Shown here: positions 55,001-64,000 of the stretch, in pieces | How the letters are laid out: the number at the start of each line of letters is the position of its first letter | Position numbering within the stretch: position 1 is the first letter of the stretch | Assembly: GCA_905116865.2 (NCBI GenBank) | Contig: CAJHNH020006634.1 | Span: forward strand, 124,001-188,000 | From: Candidula unifasciata | Taxonomy: Eukaryota; Mollusca; Gastropoda; Stylommatophora; Geomitridae | DNA length: 64,000 nt | Direction: 5' to 3' | Translations under genes and position numbers: made by a program | The notes under the pieces: generated by a model | Databases searched by the model: none | The model's input: the letters and a program-made list of their open reading frames with translations, nothing else | Told to the model about the DNA's origin: nothing

Positions 55001-57275
55001 TTGAAATATTAGACTGTCCCATGACCTGTGGATTTCCCCTCTTTGGGGTAGGATATTAATAAAGCACCTGAAATTATTATTGTATTGGTGTAAATTTAAA
55101 AGTATAAATGTCTGCTATTTTCAGAGAAAAATCTGGGAGTCAATGGGGAGGAGAATACCTTCAGTTTTGGATAACCCCAGGGAAGTCAAACTGCGTAGAA
55201 TTGCTACTCAGTAAGTCTCTGTGTGAACAAGTTGTCACCTGTGTGTGTGAACAAGTTGTCACCTGTGTGTCAGTAAATTGTCATCTCTCTGTGTGAACAA
55301 GTTGTCACCTGTGTGTGAGTAAATTGTCATCTCTGTGTGAACAAGTTGTCACCTGTGTGTGTGTGAACAAGTTGTCACCTGTGTGTCAGTAAATTGTCAT
55401 CTCTCTGTGTGAACAAGTTGTCACCTGTGTGTGAGTAAATTGTCATCTCTGTGTGAACAAGTTGTCACCGGTGTGTGTGTGAACAAGTTGTCACCTGTGT
55501 GTGTAAACAAGTTGTCACCGGTGTGTGAGTAAATTGTCATCTCTGTGTGAACAAGTTGTCACCGGTGTGTGAGTAAATTGTCATCTCTGTGTGAACAAGT
55601 TGTCACCGGTGTGTGAGTAAATTGTCATCTGTGTGTGAACAAGTTGTCACTGGTGTGTGAGTAAATTGTCATATCTGTGTGAACAAGTTGTCACTGGTGT
55701 GTGAGTAAATTGTCATCTGTGTGTGAACAAGTTGTCACTGGTGTGTGAGTAAATTGTCATATCTGTGTGAACAAGTTGTCACTGGTGTGTGAGTAAATTG
55801 TCATCTCTGTGTGAACAAGTTGTCACTGGTGTGTGAGTAAATTGTCATCTGTGTGTGAACAAGTTGTCACTGGTGTGTGAGTAAATTGTCATATCTGTGT
55901 GAACAAGTTGTCACCGGTGTGTGAGTAAATTGTCATATCTGTGTGAACAAGTTGTCACTGGTGTGTGAGTAAATTGTCATCTGTGTGTGAACAAGTTGTC
56001 ACCGGTGTGTGAGTAAATTGTCATATCTGTGTGAACAAATTGTCACTGGTGTGTGAGTAAATTGTCATATCTGTGTGAACAAGTTGTTACTGGTGTGTGA
56101 GTAAATTGTCATATCTGTGTGAACAAGTTGTCACCGGTGTGTGAGTAAATTGTCATCTGTGTGATATCTTGTCATCTGTGAACTTATTGCCATTTGTGCA
56201 TCAGTGAGTTGCCATGTGTGTGTGAATATGTTGTCATCTCTGTGTCAAATTTTGTAATTTCTGAACATATTGCTATCTGCATCAATGAGTTGTATCTATG
56301 TGTGAATAAGTTGTCATCTCTGTGAATAAGCAGCGGTCTGTGGCCAGTCATAAGCTCCGCTATACATCAATACTTTCTGATAGTGATACTAAATCATTTT
56401 ACCAAGATCAAACCCTATGGGGAGGAGATTCACATAGACAGAGGAATATATCGACCATGTCAGTAACCACCGCCTTGGAACATTACTCCGTAATGTTGTA
56501 GCTGACTGCTAAAAGCAAGGGTGACCCTAGGTGGACATGGCAAAGGTCAGCTTACACAAAATGCCAAAATGTAAAAGAGAGTGAAAAGAAACAACACAAG
56601 TGTAGAGACCATGAGGAACAGTTTTATATGGCTTCACTACATCACTGTTTTTCAACAGGCAAAACTCTACACCATGAAATGTGCCCAAGTGGAGAGCAAT
56701 CTTGGTGTTGTTCTTTTTGAGTCTCCAGTCCTCATGACAAGATGCTACACACATGGCTCAACTGTGACAAGATGCTACACACATGGCTCAACTGTGACAA
56801 GATGCTACACACATGGCTCAACTGTGACAAGCTACAGAAATATCTTTTGCCAATTTATGAAAGGCTGTCTGACCCTAAACTACTTAGTGGTGTGTTTCAG
56901 GAAAAACTCAGAATTTAGATGACACTGCCCAGTTTTTGGGATTTGCTACAGGCCTATATATGAAGAGACTAGGAGCATCATAGGATGCAGAAGAGAGTTT
57001 TGCTGTACACCGCAAGTCTAGACACTTACCATCTTATTAAGGGTGAAAGGAGAAGTGTACTGATACAGACTACCTCCTGTTATCTCACAAGAATACAACA
57101 ATAAAGCACTAATTTTAGTTTGAATTTTGTTTTACTTTGCATGTTTACATTTAGTGTGCATTTGGTGTCATGTAATAAATTTGTTTTGAAATAAAGTTTT
57201 TGTTTGTTTGTTTCCGTTCACAGAGGTATGGTACAGTTGTTTCGGTTGGTCAGCCAAGCCAAGATGCAGGCTTAA
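52004..57275 (+). CDS. RRP15: RRP15 homologue, four exons, short C-terminus
   Basis: RRP15 is a nucleolar factor of the 60S ribosomal precursor. Exons: 52004-52223, 53238-53518, 55125-55210, 57224-57275, with GT-AG introns and phases 1, 0 and 2. The 212-aa product has an acidic N-terminus (long D/E/N run), a short conserved helix (GMASVIARILSKDISKSKRV), a basic stretch, and then the family signature: KIWESMGRRIPSVLDNPREV, LRRIATQ and GMVQLFRLVSQAK. This matches human WEMMCRVKPDVV...RIATRGVVQLFNAV. TAA at 57,273 follows six residues later. Human RRP15 has 282 aa, so about 80 residues are missing. I could not read the lost part in any frame before the AATAAA at about 57,706. This may be a real short form, a frameshift or an assembly error. 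Confidence 0.82.
52330..53230. other. RRP15 intron 1
   Basis: No gene is recognised. 'ttaactcatcgagtcccatg' at about 52,335 resembles a piggyBac-like end, but no partner end was found. Confidence 0.3.
53889..54095. repeat. ~100-bp tandem duplication in RRP15 intron 2
   Basis: Two diverged copies with 'gtgacatacca', 'ttgttgaaaagttc(t/a)catttc', 'aaatgttagc(g/a)tcca' and 'attttacagct'. Confidence 0.85.
54828..55045. mobile_element. TIR repeat family 3, copy 3
   Basis: The left end is 'agatgacgtcacaagacatt' and the right end 'cttgaaatattagactgtcc' plus 'catgacctgtggatttcccc'. The middle differs from copies 1 and 2 but keeps a short 'aactaaccctaaccc' telomere-like stub. It ends 80 bp before RRP15 exon 3. 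Confidence 0.75.
55216..56165. repeat. Minisatellite with repeated GTGAGT motif in RRP15 intron 3
   Basis: About 950 bp of alternating half-units 'gtgtgaacaagttgtcacc' and 'gtgtgtgagtaaattgtcat', about 43-46 bp per pair. It starts at the exon 3 donor itself (CA|GTAAGT). The motif GTGAGTAA, a good 5' splice site, recurs about 17 times. Confidence 0.95.
56340..57110 (+). mobile_element. Mutator-like transposase relic
   Basis: Broken plus-strand frames spell parts of a transposase family common in invertebrates: SDSDTKSF, a decayed 'LGGHGKGQLTQN', ETMRNS, and LLPIYERLSDPKLLS near 56,845. It has many stops. 56,731-56,832 within it is a 30-bp unit ('gacaagatgctacacacatg') repeated three times. 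The family name is from memory of its motif order and is not certain. Confidence 0.5.
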
Positions 57276-57705
57276 TCTGATTTCTTTGAGCACAAGCTGC
57301 CAGGGATTTGGACATCTTGGACATGGCTGCAGCAGATATCTGGAGATTTTTGTGTTGACCAAGCCAGAGAAATGGAACACCGTAGAAGCAAACTAAGAAG
57401 TAGTAGATAACATGGTTGCGGAGAAGACCCCCAAGCCAGACAAGTGGATCGGTATAGAAACAGGCCATGTGCTGATAGATCCTTAGATGGGACAAACAAA
57501 GAATCCAGTCCAGATAAACGGTGCTTTATAGAAACAGCAGCTGAATCATGCATGCATCTGTCTTATAAGGCATTGACAGGTGGCCACAAAACAAAGCTCC
57601 CATGGACTAGAGCAGCCACTGTTTAGTTACTCTTCATTTGAAGTGGCACCCAGTTATTTGTACAAATACAGACAATGCGAGCAGGGATTGTTCGTTTACA
57701 TGTTC

Positions 57706-57711
57706 AATAAA
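57706..57711 (+). promoter_or_regulatory. Polyadenylation signal AATAAA
   Basis: First AATAAA after the RRP15 stop codon, in 'tgttcaataaaacaag'. It would give a 3' UTR of about 450 bases. Confidence 0.4.
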
Positions 57712-57729
57712 ACAAGTGTATCATAGTTT

Positions 57730-58400
57730 ATCACACTGCTTGTCTTTATTTGTTGAGCTGTCAAGAATCTTCTCACAAGGTAGATAGATCTGAACAATGG
57801 GCCCTAATTTTGCTGCAGCACCACGTGTGGTTCAACACCTTTGCCTGCCACTGTTTGCTTATGTAAATATATACAGGCCTCACCACCACATCTAAACTAT
57901 AGCCAGAGACTCACAGATGGAAATCTCATAGCTGTTGTATATACCCGTTACATAGTCACAAATGATACATACAAACAACCAAGTTATTTCATTTGGTGCA
58001 GTTTACAGAATACTCCATTCCATGATAAAAGGACAGCAACCACACACACAAAAAGAACAAATCTACACACAGAATTTACAGGTTGCACAAATATAAAAAA
58101 AAAAAATCTAATTTTGTGTACATTTTATTTTACAAGTTAATGGTCACAAAGCACCCTTGTCATTGCAAATATTGTTATTTCTTCATTTTGTAGGTAAACT
58201 AAACTTAAAAAGCATAGTAGAGAAGCAAAAATTAAGGCACTAAGGACAAAAGGATGTATCTAGCTTGTGGATAAAATGTTAGGAAGTGCAAAAGTACTTA
58301 GAAGTAATGTAAGCATCTGGCAAGTAGAGTAAGTTTTTTTTTTTAAACTGAGGACCTCTTGAAAGTTAATGCACAGTTCTAAATATTTGGACAGAGTTAG
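57730..58400. other. Downstream of RRP15, no gene recognised
   Basis: AT-rich sequence with short open frames only. Nothing recognised. Confidence 0.3.
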
Positions 58401-59110
58401 TTAATCGACCAATCATCCCCATCGCACCTCAGACAAGCCCATAAGCGCTCGGATCACATCTTCAGTATCTCTCTTAGTATGGTAACTGATAACACCAGTT
58501 CTGATTTGGTTTACTATTCTTCTATGGCTGCCTGTATCGTGTCCATGTCTGGCAACATCCCTTCTGACATGAAGTTGTTGTCTTCTCAATGTTGCCATTG
58601 TCTCCTGAATCATTTACTTGTCTTGTCTCCTTGAGAACATCATCCTGATTCAGTGATTTTCCTACACCTCTTGTAGCCCTGCCAGCAAGCCAGTCCCTTC
58701 ATTCTTTCCCTCTTACCCCTGAGTGTCCTGGCACGCACATGAAACTTATTCTTACCAGATTAAATTTCCTCACAGACTCAAATGATTATGTCTGAACCTA
58801 TCCTGTCTCCATCTTATTAAGCGTGATCATGGAATAAGTTAGACAGCAGGCATGGGGTAATTGTCTGTAACCAGGAGGATATTGCTTTTCTAACCATCAT
58901 CATCATACTACTTGTAGTCAAGGCAAAAATCCCGCTATCTTCCTTGACAGTTCTTTCTCTAACCATAACTGTGATGGAGTAACTGTTCCAACTAGTTTTA
59001 TATCCACAGATCTCATATTCTGGTCAGTTATTATTCCTTAAATTATTGAAGGACATGCTTTTGAGATACCAAAAGCCAACCTCAGCTGCCATACTGGATA
59101 GCATAACTTA
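58400..59110 (-). mobile_element. Decayed RNase H-bearing retrotransposon fragment
   Basis: Minus-strand pieces include 'FHVRARTLRGKRE*RDWLAG', which looks like a broken GNERADxLAG block, and 'NQNWCYQLPY...RCDPSAYGL' downstream. It is heavily mutated and assigned by motif order only. Confidence 0.4.
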
Positions 59111-59581
59111 AGCTCTTTCATTCCTGAAGTTGAAGATGACTAACTGTTGGGGTGGTATCTCATTAGGTTTTATAACGTTTATTTTATTATTTTCATTGAC
59201 ATAAAACAGATTTTAAGCTGTTCAATTCTTTGCTATTTGTTGATGATTCTCACACGTCTGCTAAGCATTTGCAGATTTCTGTCTAATAGTGTTTGACAGA
59301 AAAACTTATCATTGTTGTGTGAGCCTAGAAAATTCTAAGTGTTTAGTTGTAGTTAACAGTTCAATTAGAGGTAACATTTTCTAAAGACTTATCAAGAAAT
59401 AGTGTTTAATTGTAGTTTTGGTTAAGGTGCTTGGTATCTTAGTTGAAAATAAGCATCGAAAGGTGTCTAACTGCAGTTTGATTCATTTTATCTTGGTTTA
59501 AAATGAGGTAAGACAGTTATGGGGGGGGGAAATTGGGTGGCAATTATTCAATGTGTGCTTGGTTTTTGTTGCTGTTTTGTT

Positions 59582-59690
59582 TCAAGTGAACCAAAGAATG
59601 ATGTTTGTTTGTTTCAAGTGAACCAAAGAATGATGTTTGTTTGTTTGTTTCAAGTGAACCAAAGAATGATGTTTGTTTGTTTGCAGTAAA
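59582..59690. repeat. ~35-bp tandem repeat
   Basis: Three copies of 'caagtgaaccaaagaatgat' plus 'gtttgtttgttt'. Confidence 0.9.
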
Positions 59691-59898
59691 TGTGTATTTG
59701 TGTTTACAGAATAAATTCACAGCATACCTGATGATTGTTCTCATCTTGATCAATCAATATACATCTAGCTAAATATACAAATCTTAATGCTAACCCAGTC
59801 ATACATTTAAAAACACTTTGTGCACCAACAACATGTATCAGGATAAGATGTTAGAAAAAACATAAAATGCAAACATGTAATATTCGCATTGAAGAGGT

Positions 59899-60407
59899 TT
59901 AACCCTTTCATGACCAAATACAAAATATTGTTTGTTACATGTTTATGGGGTTATATTTTCATTTGATGATAAATAAATCATCTTTTCTTCTGTCAGTGCT
60001 ACAGTTTAATGGAGAGGTAACCCAGCCGGGGGTTACTTGCTATCCTGTGATATGTCCTTAGTTGTCTGCGACTTCTTCGATCTATGGGAAGTAAATAACA
60101 TTATGTTTCACAACAGCGTATGGAAATAATTTTCCACAATAATACAGCAAGGGGACACCACTGTCTAATAAAGTTGTTTAAATGCCTGAAAGCCTTGCAT
60201 TACTTTGTAATTCCTCCTTGCATTACTTTGTAATTCCTCCTTGCATTACTTTGTAATTCCTTTGTAATTCCTCCTTGCATTACTTTGTAATTCCTCCTTG
60301 CATTACTTTGTAATTCCTCCTTGCATTACTTTGTAATTCCTCCTTGCATTACTTTGTAATTCCTCCTTGCATTACTTTGTAATTCCTCCTGGTCAATGAA
60401 GGGTTGA
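59899..60407. mobile_element. Possible short piggyBac-like MITE
   Basis: Starts 'ttaaccctttcatgacca' and ends 'tggtcaatgaagggttga', imperfect inverted ends with TTAA on the left and TTGA on the right. Inside, 60,195-60,390 is a 23-bp tandem array ('ttgcattactttgtaattcc'). No transposase. Confidence 0.5.
60195..60390. repeat. 23-bp tandem array
   Basis: About eight copies of 'ttgcattactttgtaattcc' plus 'tcc', one of them shortened. Confidence 0.95.
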
Positions 60408-60424
60408 GTCTTTTCCACCTTCAA

Positions 60425-60785
60425 AGTATCACTGTCATCTGGATGTGTTAGGACTGTATCACTGTCATCTGGATGTGTTAGGACTGTATCACTGTCATCT
60501 GGATGTGTTAGGACTGTATCACTGTCATTTGGATGTGTTAGGACTGTATCACTGTCATCTGGATGTGTTAGGACTGTATCACTGTCATCTGGATGTGTTA
60601 GGACTGTATCACTGTCATCTGGATGTGTTAGGACTGTATCACTCATCTGGATGTGTTAGGACTGTATCACTGTCATCTGGATGTGTTAGGACTGTATCAC
60701 TGTCATCTGGATGTGTTAGGACTGTATCACTGTCATCTGGATGTGTTAGGACTGTATCACTGTCATCTGGATGTGTTCAGACTAT
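60425..60785. repeat. 30-bp tandem array
   Basis: Twelve copies of 'tatcactgtcatctggatgt' plus 'gttaggactg', one lacking 'tg...c' bases. The unit is a multiple of three, so both strands stay open (minus strand DSDTVLTHPD repeats). No sign of a gene. Confidence 0.95.
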
Positions 60786-61274
60786 GTTACAGTTGTAAAG
60801 TATGTTCTTCTCTTTATGTTCTCATATCCAGTAGTTGAGAGGAGGTCTTTGGGAGAGCTGCGGCGGTGTGAGGCATGTCTTCCACTGATCCATACAGTTT
60901 GGTTTTCACTGGAATACCAGACCTGGGATCTTTTCACTGTATACAGAGATCATGTCTGCCGCTCATGTGTAGTATTCTAGGGTGTTTGGCCACACAAGCA
61001 AAGTGCCGGATGTAAAGGAGCTGAGCTTTGAAACTGAAATATCACAGCAAACTGAATAATGATAAGAGACGTTTGTGGAGACATAGAAAGTTTGCATGGT
61101 GTGCTCACCAAGATTGGTTGAAAAATGTTGGCTTGGTTAGTTGATGGCAAATGGAGTGGCAAGGTAAGAAATCAAGAGGTAAAATGAGAGGTGAAGAGGC
61201 ATGGTAAGAGTGGAAAGGTAAAGAGGCAAGACAAGAACTGTAAAGACAAAGAGGTAAAGCAACTTGGCTGAAGG

Positions 61275-61900
61275 TTAACATACATGGCTGAAGTAAAGAG
61301 GTGTGGGTGAAGGTGAAAAGGTTGTGATTGAAAGTAAAGAGGTGTGGGTGAAGGTGAAAAGGTTGTGATTGAAAGTAAAGAGGTGTGGGTGAAGGTGAAA
61401 AGGCTGTGATTGAAAGTAAAGAGGTGTGGTTGAAGGTGAAAAGGTTATGATTGAAAGTGAAGAGGTGTGGTTGAAGGTGAAGAGGTGTGGTTGAAAGTGA
61501 AGAGGTGTGGTTGAAAGTGAAGAGGTGTAGCTGAAGGTGAAGAGGTGTGGTTGAAGGTGAAGAGGTGTGGTTGAAGGTGAAGAGGTGTGGTTGAAAGTGA
61601 AGAGGTGTGGTTGAAGGTGAAGAGGTGTGGTTAAAGGTGAAGAGGTGTGGTTGAAGGTGAAGAGGTGTGGTTGAAGGTGAAGAGGTGTGGTTGAAGGTGA
61701 AGAGGTGTGGCTGAAGGTGAAGAGGTGTGGTTGAAGGTGAAGAGGTGTGGTTGAAGGTGAAGAGGTGTGGTTGAAGGTGAAGAGGTTGTGGTTGAAAGTG
61801 AAGAGGTGTGGTTGAAGGTGAAGAGGTGTGGTTGAAAGTGAAGAGGTGTGGTTGAAGGTGAAGAGGTGTGGTTGAAAGTGAAGAGGCATGAATGAAATTA
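61275..61900. repeat. 20-bp minisatellite
   Basis: About 30 copies of 'ggtgaagaggtgtggttgaa', with longer variant units at the left end. The minus strand is stop-free in two frames over ~300 codons because the unit lacks stops. Confidence 0.95.
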
Positions 61901-61999
61901 AAGAGAGATAGGTAAAGGTAAAGAGATGGATGAAAGAAGGGGCATGGTTGGCTGAGGATAAAGGGACACAGATGAAGGAAAGGGGCATAGATAAAAGAA

Positions 62000-62610
62000 A
62001 GGGACATGGTTGGCTGAAGGTAAAGAGGTATAGGTTAAAAGGCAAGGCATGAGGTAAACACAAATTACAAGCATTATCCACTAGTACACACACAATCAAA
62101 TAATCAAAGTAAGGGAAACATGTCACAGTAAAACAGCAAACAGAAAGATTAAATCAAATACAGCGGTTTGCTATCACAAGTACCCAAACATCTCTTGCAG
62201 ACGCAATCAAGACAATCTGTAAGAACAACATTACAAATAAACTGTTTGCACACAATTTTATAAATATTTGCAAAAAATGTTTTCATACATTCCAATTGCA
62301 AAATGTTTTATTACGCACTTAAAGTTTGCAAAACATTTTGTTACATGATGTCATTTGCTTACAAAACATTTTTTAATGTAGATACCATTTGAAAAACATT
62401 TACTACTCAGATACCATTTACAAAACATTTTGTTTCATAGATATTTGGAAAACTTTTTTTAAATGCAGATAACATTTGCAACATTTTTTCTTCCCCCACA
62501 CAGATACCATTTTTAGAAACCCAGATGTTACAGCTTAAAAGTTTTACATTTCAAATGATGCCAAGATCACAATTTGTTTCAGGTAACTTGCAATTAAAAA
62601 ATATTCTGTC
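62000..62610. other. AT-rich spacer
   Basis: No gene is recognised. Loose repetition of 'aaaacatttt(g/a)' and 'cagataccattt' occurs between 62,270 and 62,510. Confidence 0.4.
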
Positions 62611-62614
62611 TGCA

Positions 62615-63726
62615 AAGATGTTACTGACTACTTCCTGTAAGGTCTGTAAGATGTGATAACCGACTAACTCCTGTTAGGTCTGTAAGATGTGATAACTGAC
62701 TACCTCCTGTAAGGTCTGTAAGATGTGATAACTGATTACTTCCGGTAAAGTCGGTAAGATGTGATAACTGACTACCTCCTGTAAGGTCGGTAAGATGTGA
62801 TAACTGACTACCTCCTGTAAGGTCTGTAAGATGTGATAACTGATTACTTCCTGTAAGCTCAGTAAGATGTGATAACCGACTACCTCCTGTAAGGTCGGTA
62901 AGATGTGATAACTGATTACTTCCTGTAAGCTCAGTAAGATGTGATAACCGATTAACTCCTGTAAGGTCGGTAAGATGTGATAACTGACTAACTCCTGTAA
63001 GGTCGGTAAGATGTGATAACTGACTAACTCCTGTAAGGTCGGTAAGATGTGATAACTGACTACCTCCTGTAAGGTCGGTAAGATGTCATAACTGACTACC
63101 TCCTGTAAGGTCGGTAAGATGTGATAACTGACTACCTCCTGTAAGGTCTGTAAGATGTGATAACTGACTACCTCCTGTAAGGTTGGTAAGATGTGATAAC
63201 TGACTACCTCCTGTAAGGTCGGTAAGATGTGATAACTGACTACTTCCTGTAAGGTCTGTAAGATGTGATAACCGACTAACTCCGGTAAGGTCTGTAAGAT
63301 GTGATAACTGACTACCTCCTGTAGGGTCGATAAGATGTGATAATTGACTACTTCGTTAGGTAGGTAAGCTGTGATCTGATAACTGACTACATCCTGTAAG
63401 CTCAGTAAGAGTTAACTGACCAATTCCTGTAAATCGGTAATATGTGATAACTGACTACTTACCATAAGGGTGGTAATATGTGATAATTGACTACTTCTCA
63501 TAAGGTTGGTTAGGTGTGATAACTGACTAATTCCCATAAGGTTGGTAGGATGTGATAATTGACTACTTCCTGTAAGGTTGGTAAGGTGTGATAATTGACT
63601 ACTTCCCATAAGGTTGGTAAGGTTTGATAACTGACTACTTCCTGTACGGCTGGTAAGATGTGATAATTGACTACTTCCTGCAAGCTCAGTAAGATGTAAA
63701 TATTGACTACTTTCTGTAAGCTCAGT
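62615..63726. repeat. 36-bp minisatellite
   Basis: About 30 copies of 'gtaaggtcggtaagatgtga' plus 'taactgactacctcct'. Copies toward the right are more diverged. The array continues beyond a SINE at 63,926-63,970. Confidence 0.95.
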
Positions 63727-63925
63727 TGCAGAACCAACCCCAGCATGTTTTTGGCTGTTGTGGTTTTCCTAGGCAAATTTACGTCTATTAGTTTGCCATT
63801 GGTTTCTGGACGGTCGGATTCTCGATACCACTGTCAAAACCAACGCAAGGCACAGAGCTCACAGCTGGAATCGAACCTGGCATCCCGGCATTACAAAGCG
63901 CGTTCACAACGCCTAAGCCACAGAC
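63727..63925 (-). repeat. tRNA-derived SINE family 4, copy 2, inside the minisatellite
   Basis: The minus strand begins 'gtctgtggcttaggcgttgt' (A box) and has 'ccaggttcgattccagc' (B box), then a body ending 'ggggttggttctgca'. It is flanked by the 11-bp repeat GTAAGCTCAGT at 63,716-63,726 and 63,926-63,936. The 199-bp length agrees with copy 1. Confidence 0.88.
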
Positions 63926-64000
63926 GTAAGCTCAGTAGGTGTGATAACTGACTACTTCCTGTAAGCTCGGCAGAAAAGCAACATACAATGTTACAGTCAC

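Noticed and set aside
57276..57630. Continuation of RRP15 in another frame after the TAA
   Set aside because: None of the three frames gives residues resembling the known RRP15 C-terminus, so I did not extend the gene.
60326..60838. Repeat proteins (DSDTVLTHPD and LGLYHCHLDV) on both strands
   Set aside because: The 30-bp unit is a multiple of three and stop-free on both strands, so both frames are open by construction.
61105..62126. Open frames of 300 and 283 codons on the minus strand
   Set aside because: They overlap in two frames over a 20-bp minisatellite that simply lacks stop codons. The predicted His/Thr/Pro-rich repeats have no domain and no conserved start.
63727..63925. Intact tRNA gene on the minus strand
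   Set aside because: A and B boxes are present, but the acceptor and anticodon stems do not pair by eye, and the unit is shared with another SINE copy at 46,311.

Overview
The window is AT-rich, intron-dense animal DNA, probably from a marine invertebrate and plausibly a mollusc. Evidence for an animal is the set of genes found (a meiotic MutS homologue, a centrosomal kizuna homologue, a nucleolar RRP15 homologue), GT-AG introns of 0.7-5 kb, tRNA-derived SINEs, many 5'-truncated non-LTR retrotransposons, piggyBac-like TTAA elements and abundant minisatellites. The mollusc assignment is inference from the repeat flavour only.

Layout. 1-2,000: a reverse-transcriptase relic on the minus strand, split by a younger RTE-type insertion with a 12-bp target duplication. 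2,000-5,800: degenerate repeats, two blocks of a 59-bp tandem repeat and three SINE copies. 5,888-8,581: an intact, single-exon MSH4 of 897 aa. 8,600-14,200: transposon relics, a 110-bp hairpin and a TIR repeat. 14,377-45,100: a kizuna (KIZ) homologue rebuilt here as 16 exons; splice phases agree throughout except for one apparent one-base frameshift in exon 10. Its introns hold two piggyBac-like elements, about ten SINE copies, a 2.25-kb RTE-like element lying inside a SINE, and several minisatellites. 45,100-52,000: nested non-LTR elements with RNase H domains, SINEs and a fold-back repeat. 52,004-57,275: an RRP15 homologue in four exons that stops early compared with the human protein; intron 3 carries a 0.95-kb minisatellite and a Mutator-like transposase relic. 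57,700-64,000: no gene recognised, an RNase H relic and large minisatellite arrays, one of them split by a tRNA-derived SINE with its target duplication.

The three genes share no pathway: MSH4 acts in meiotic crossing-over, KIZ at the spindle pole and RRP15 in the 60S ribosome precursor. All three read on the plus strand. I found no convincing new multi-gene system. The most unusual signals are minisatellites that start at or just after splice donors and carry donor-like motifs, a TIR repeat family carrying a telomere-like array, an intronless MSH4, and a piggyBac-like insertion whose empty site can be read from a second copy of its host repeat in the same window.
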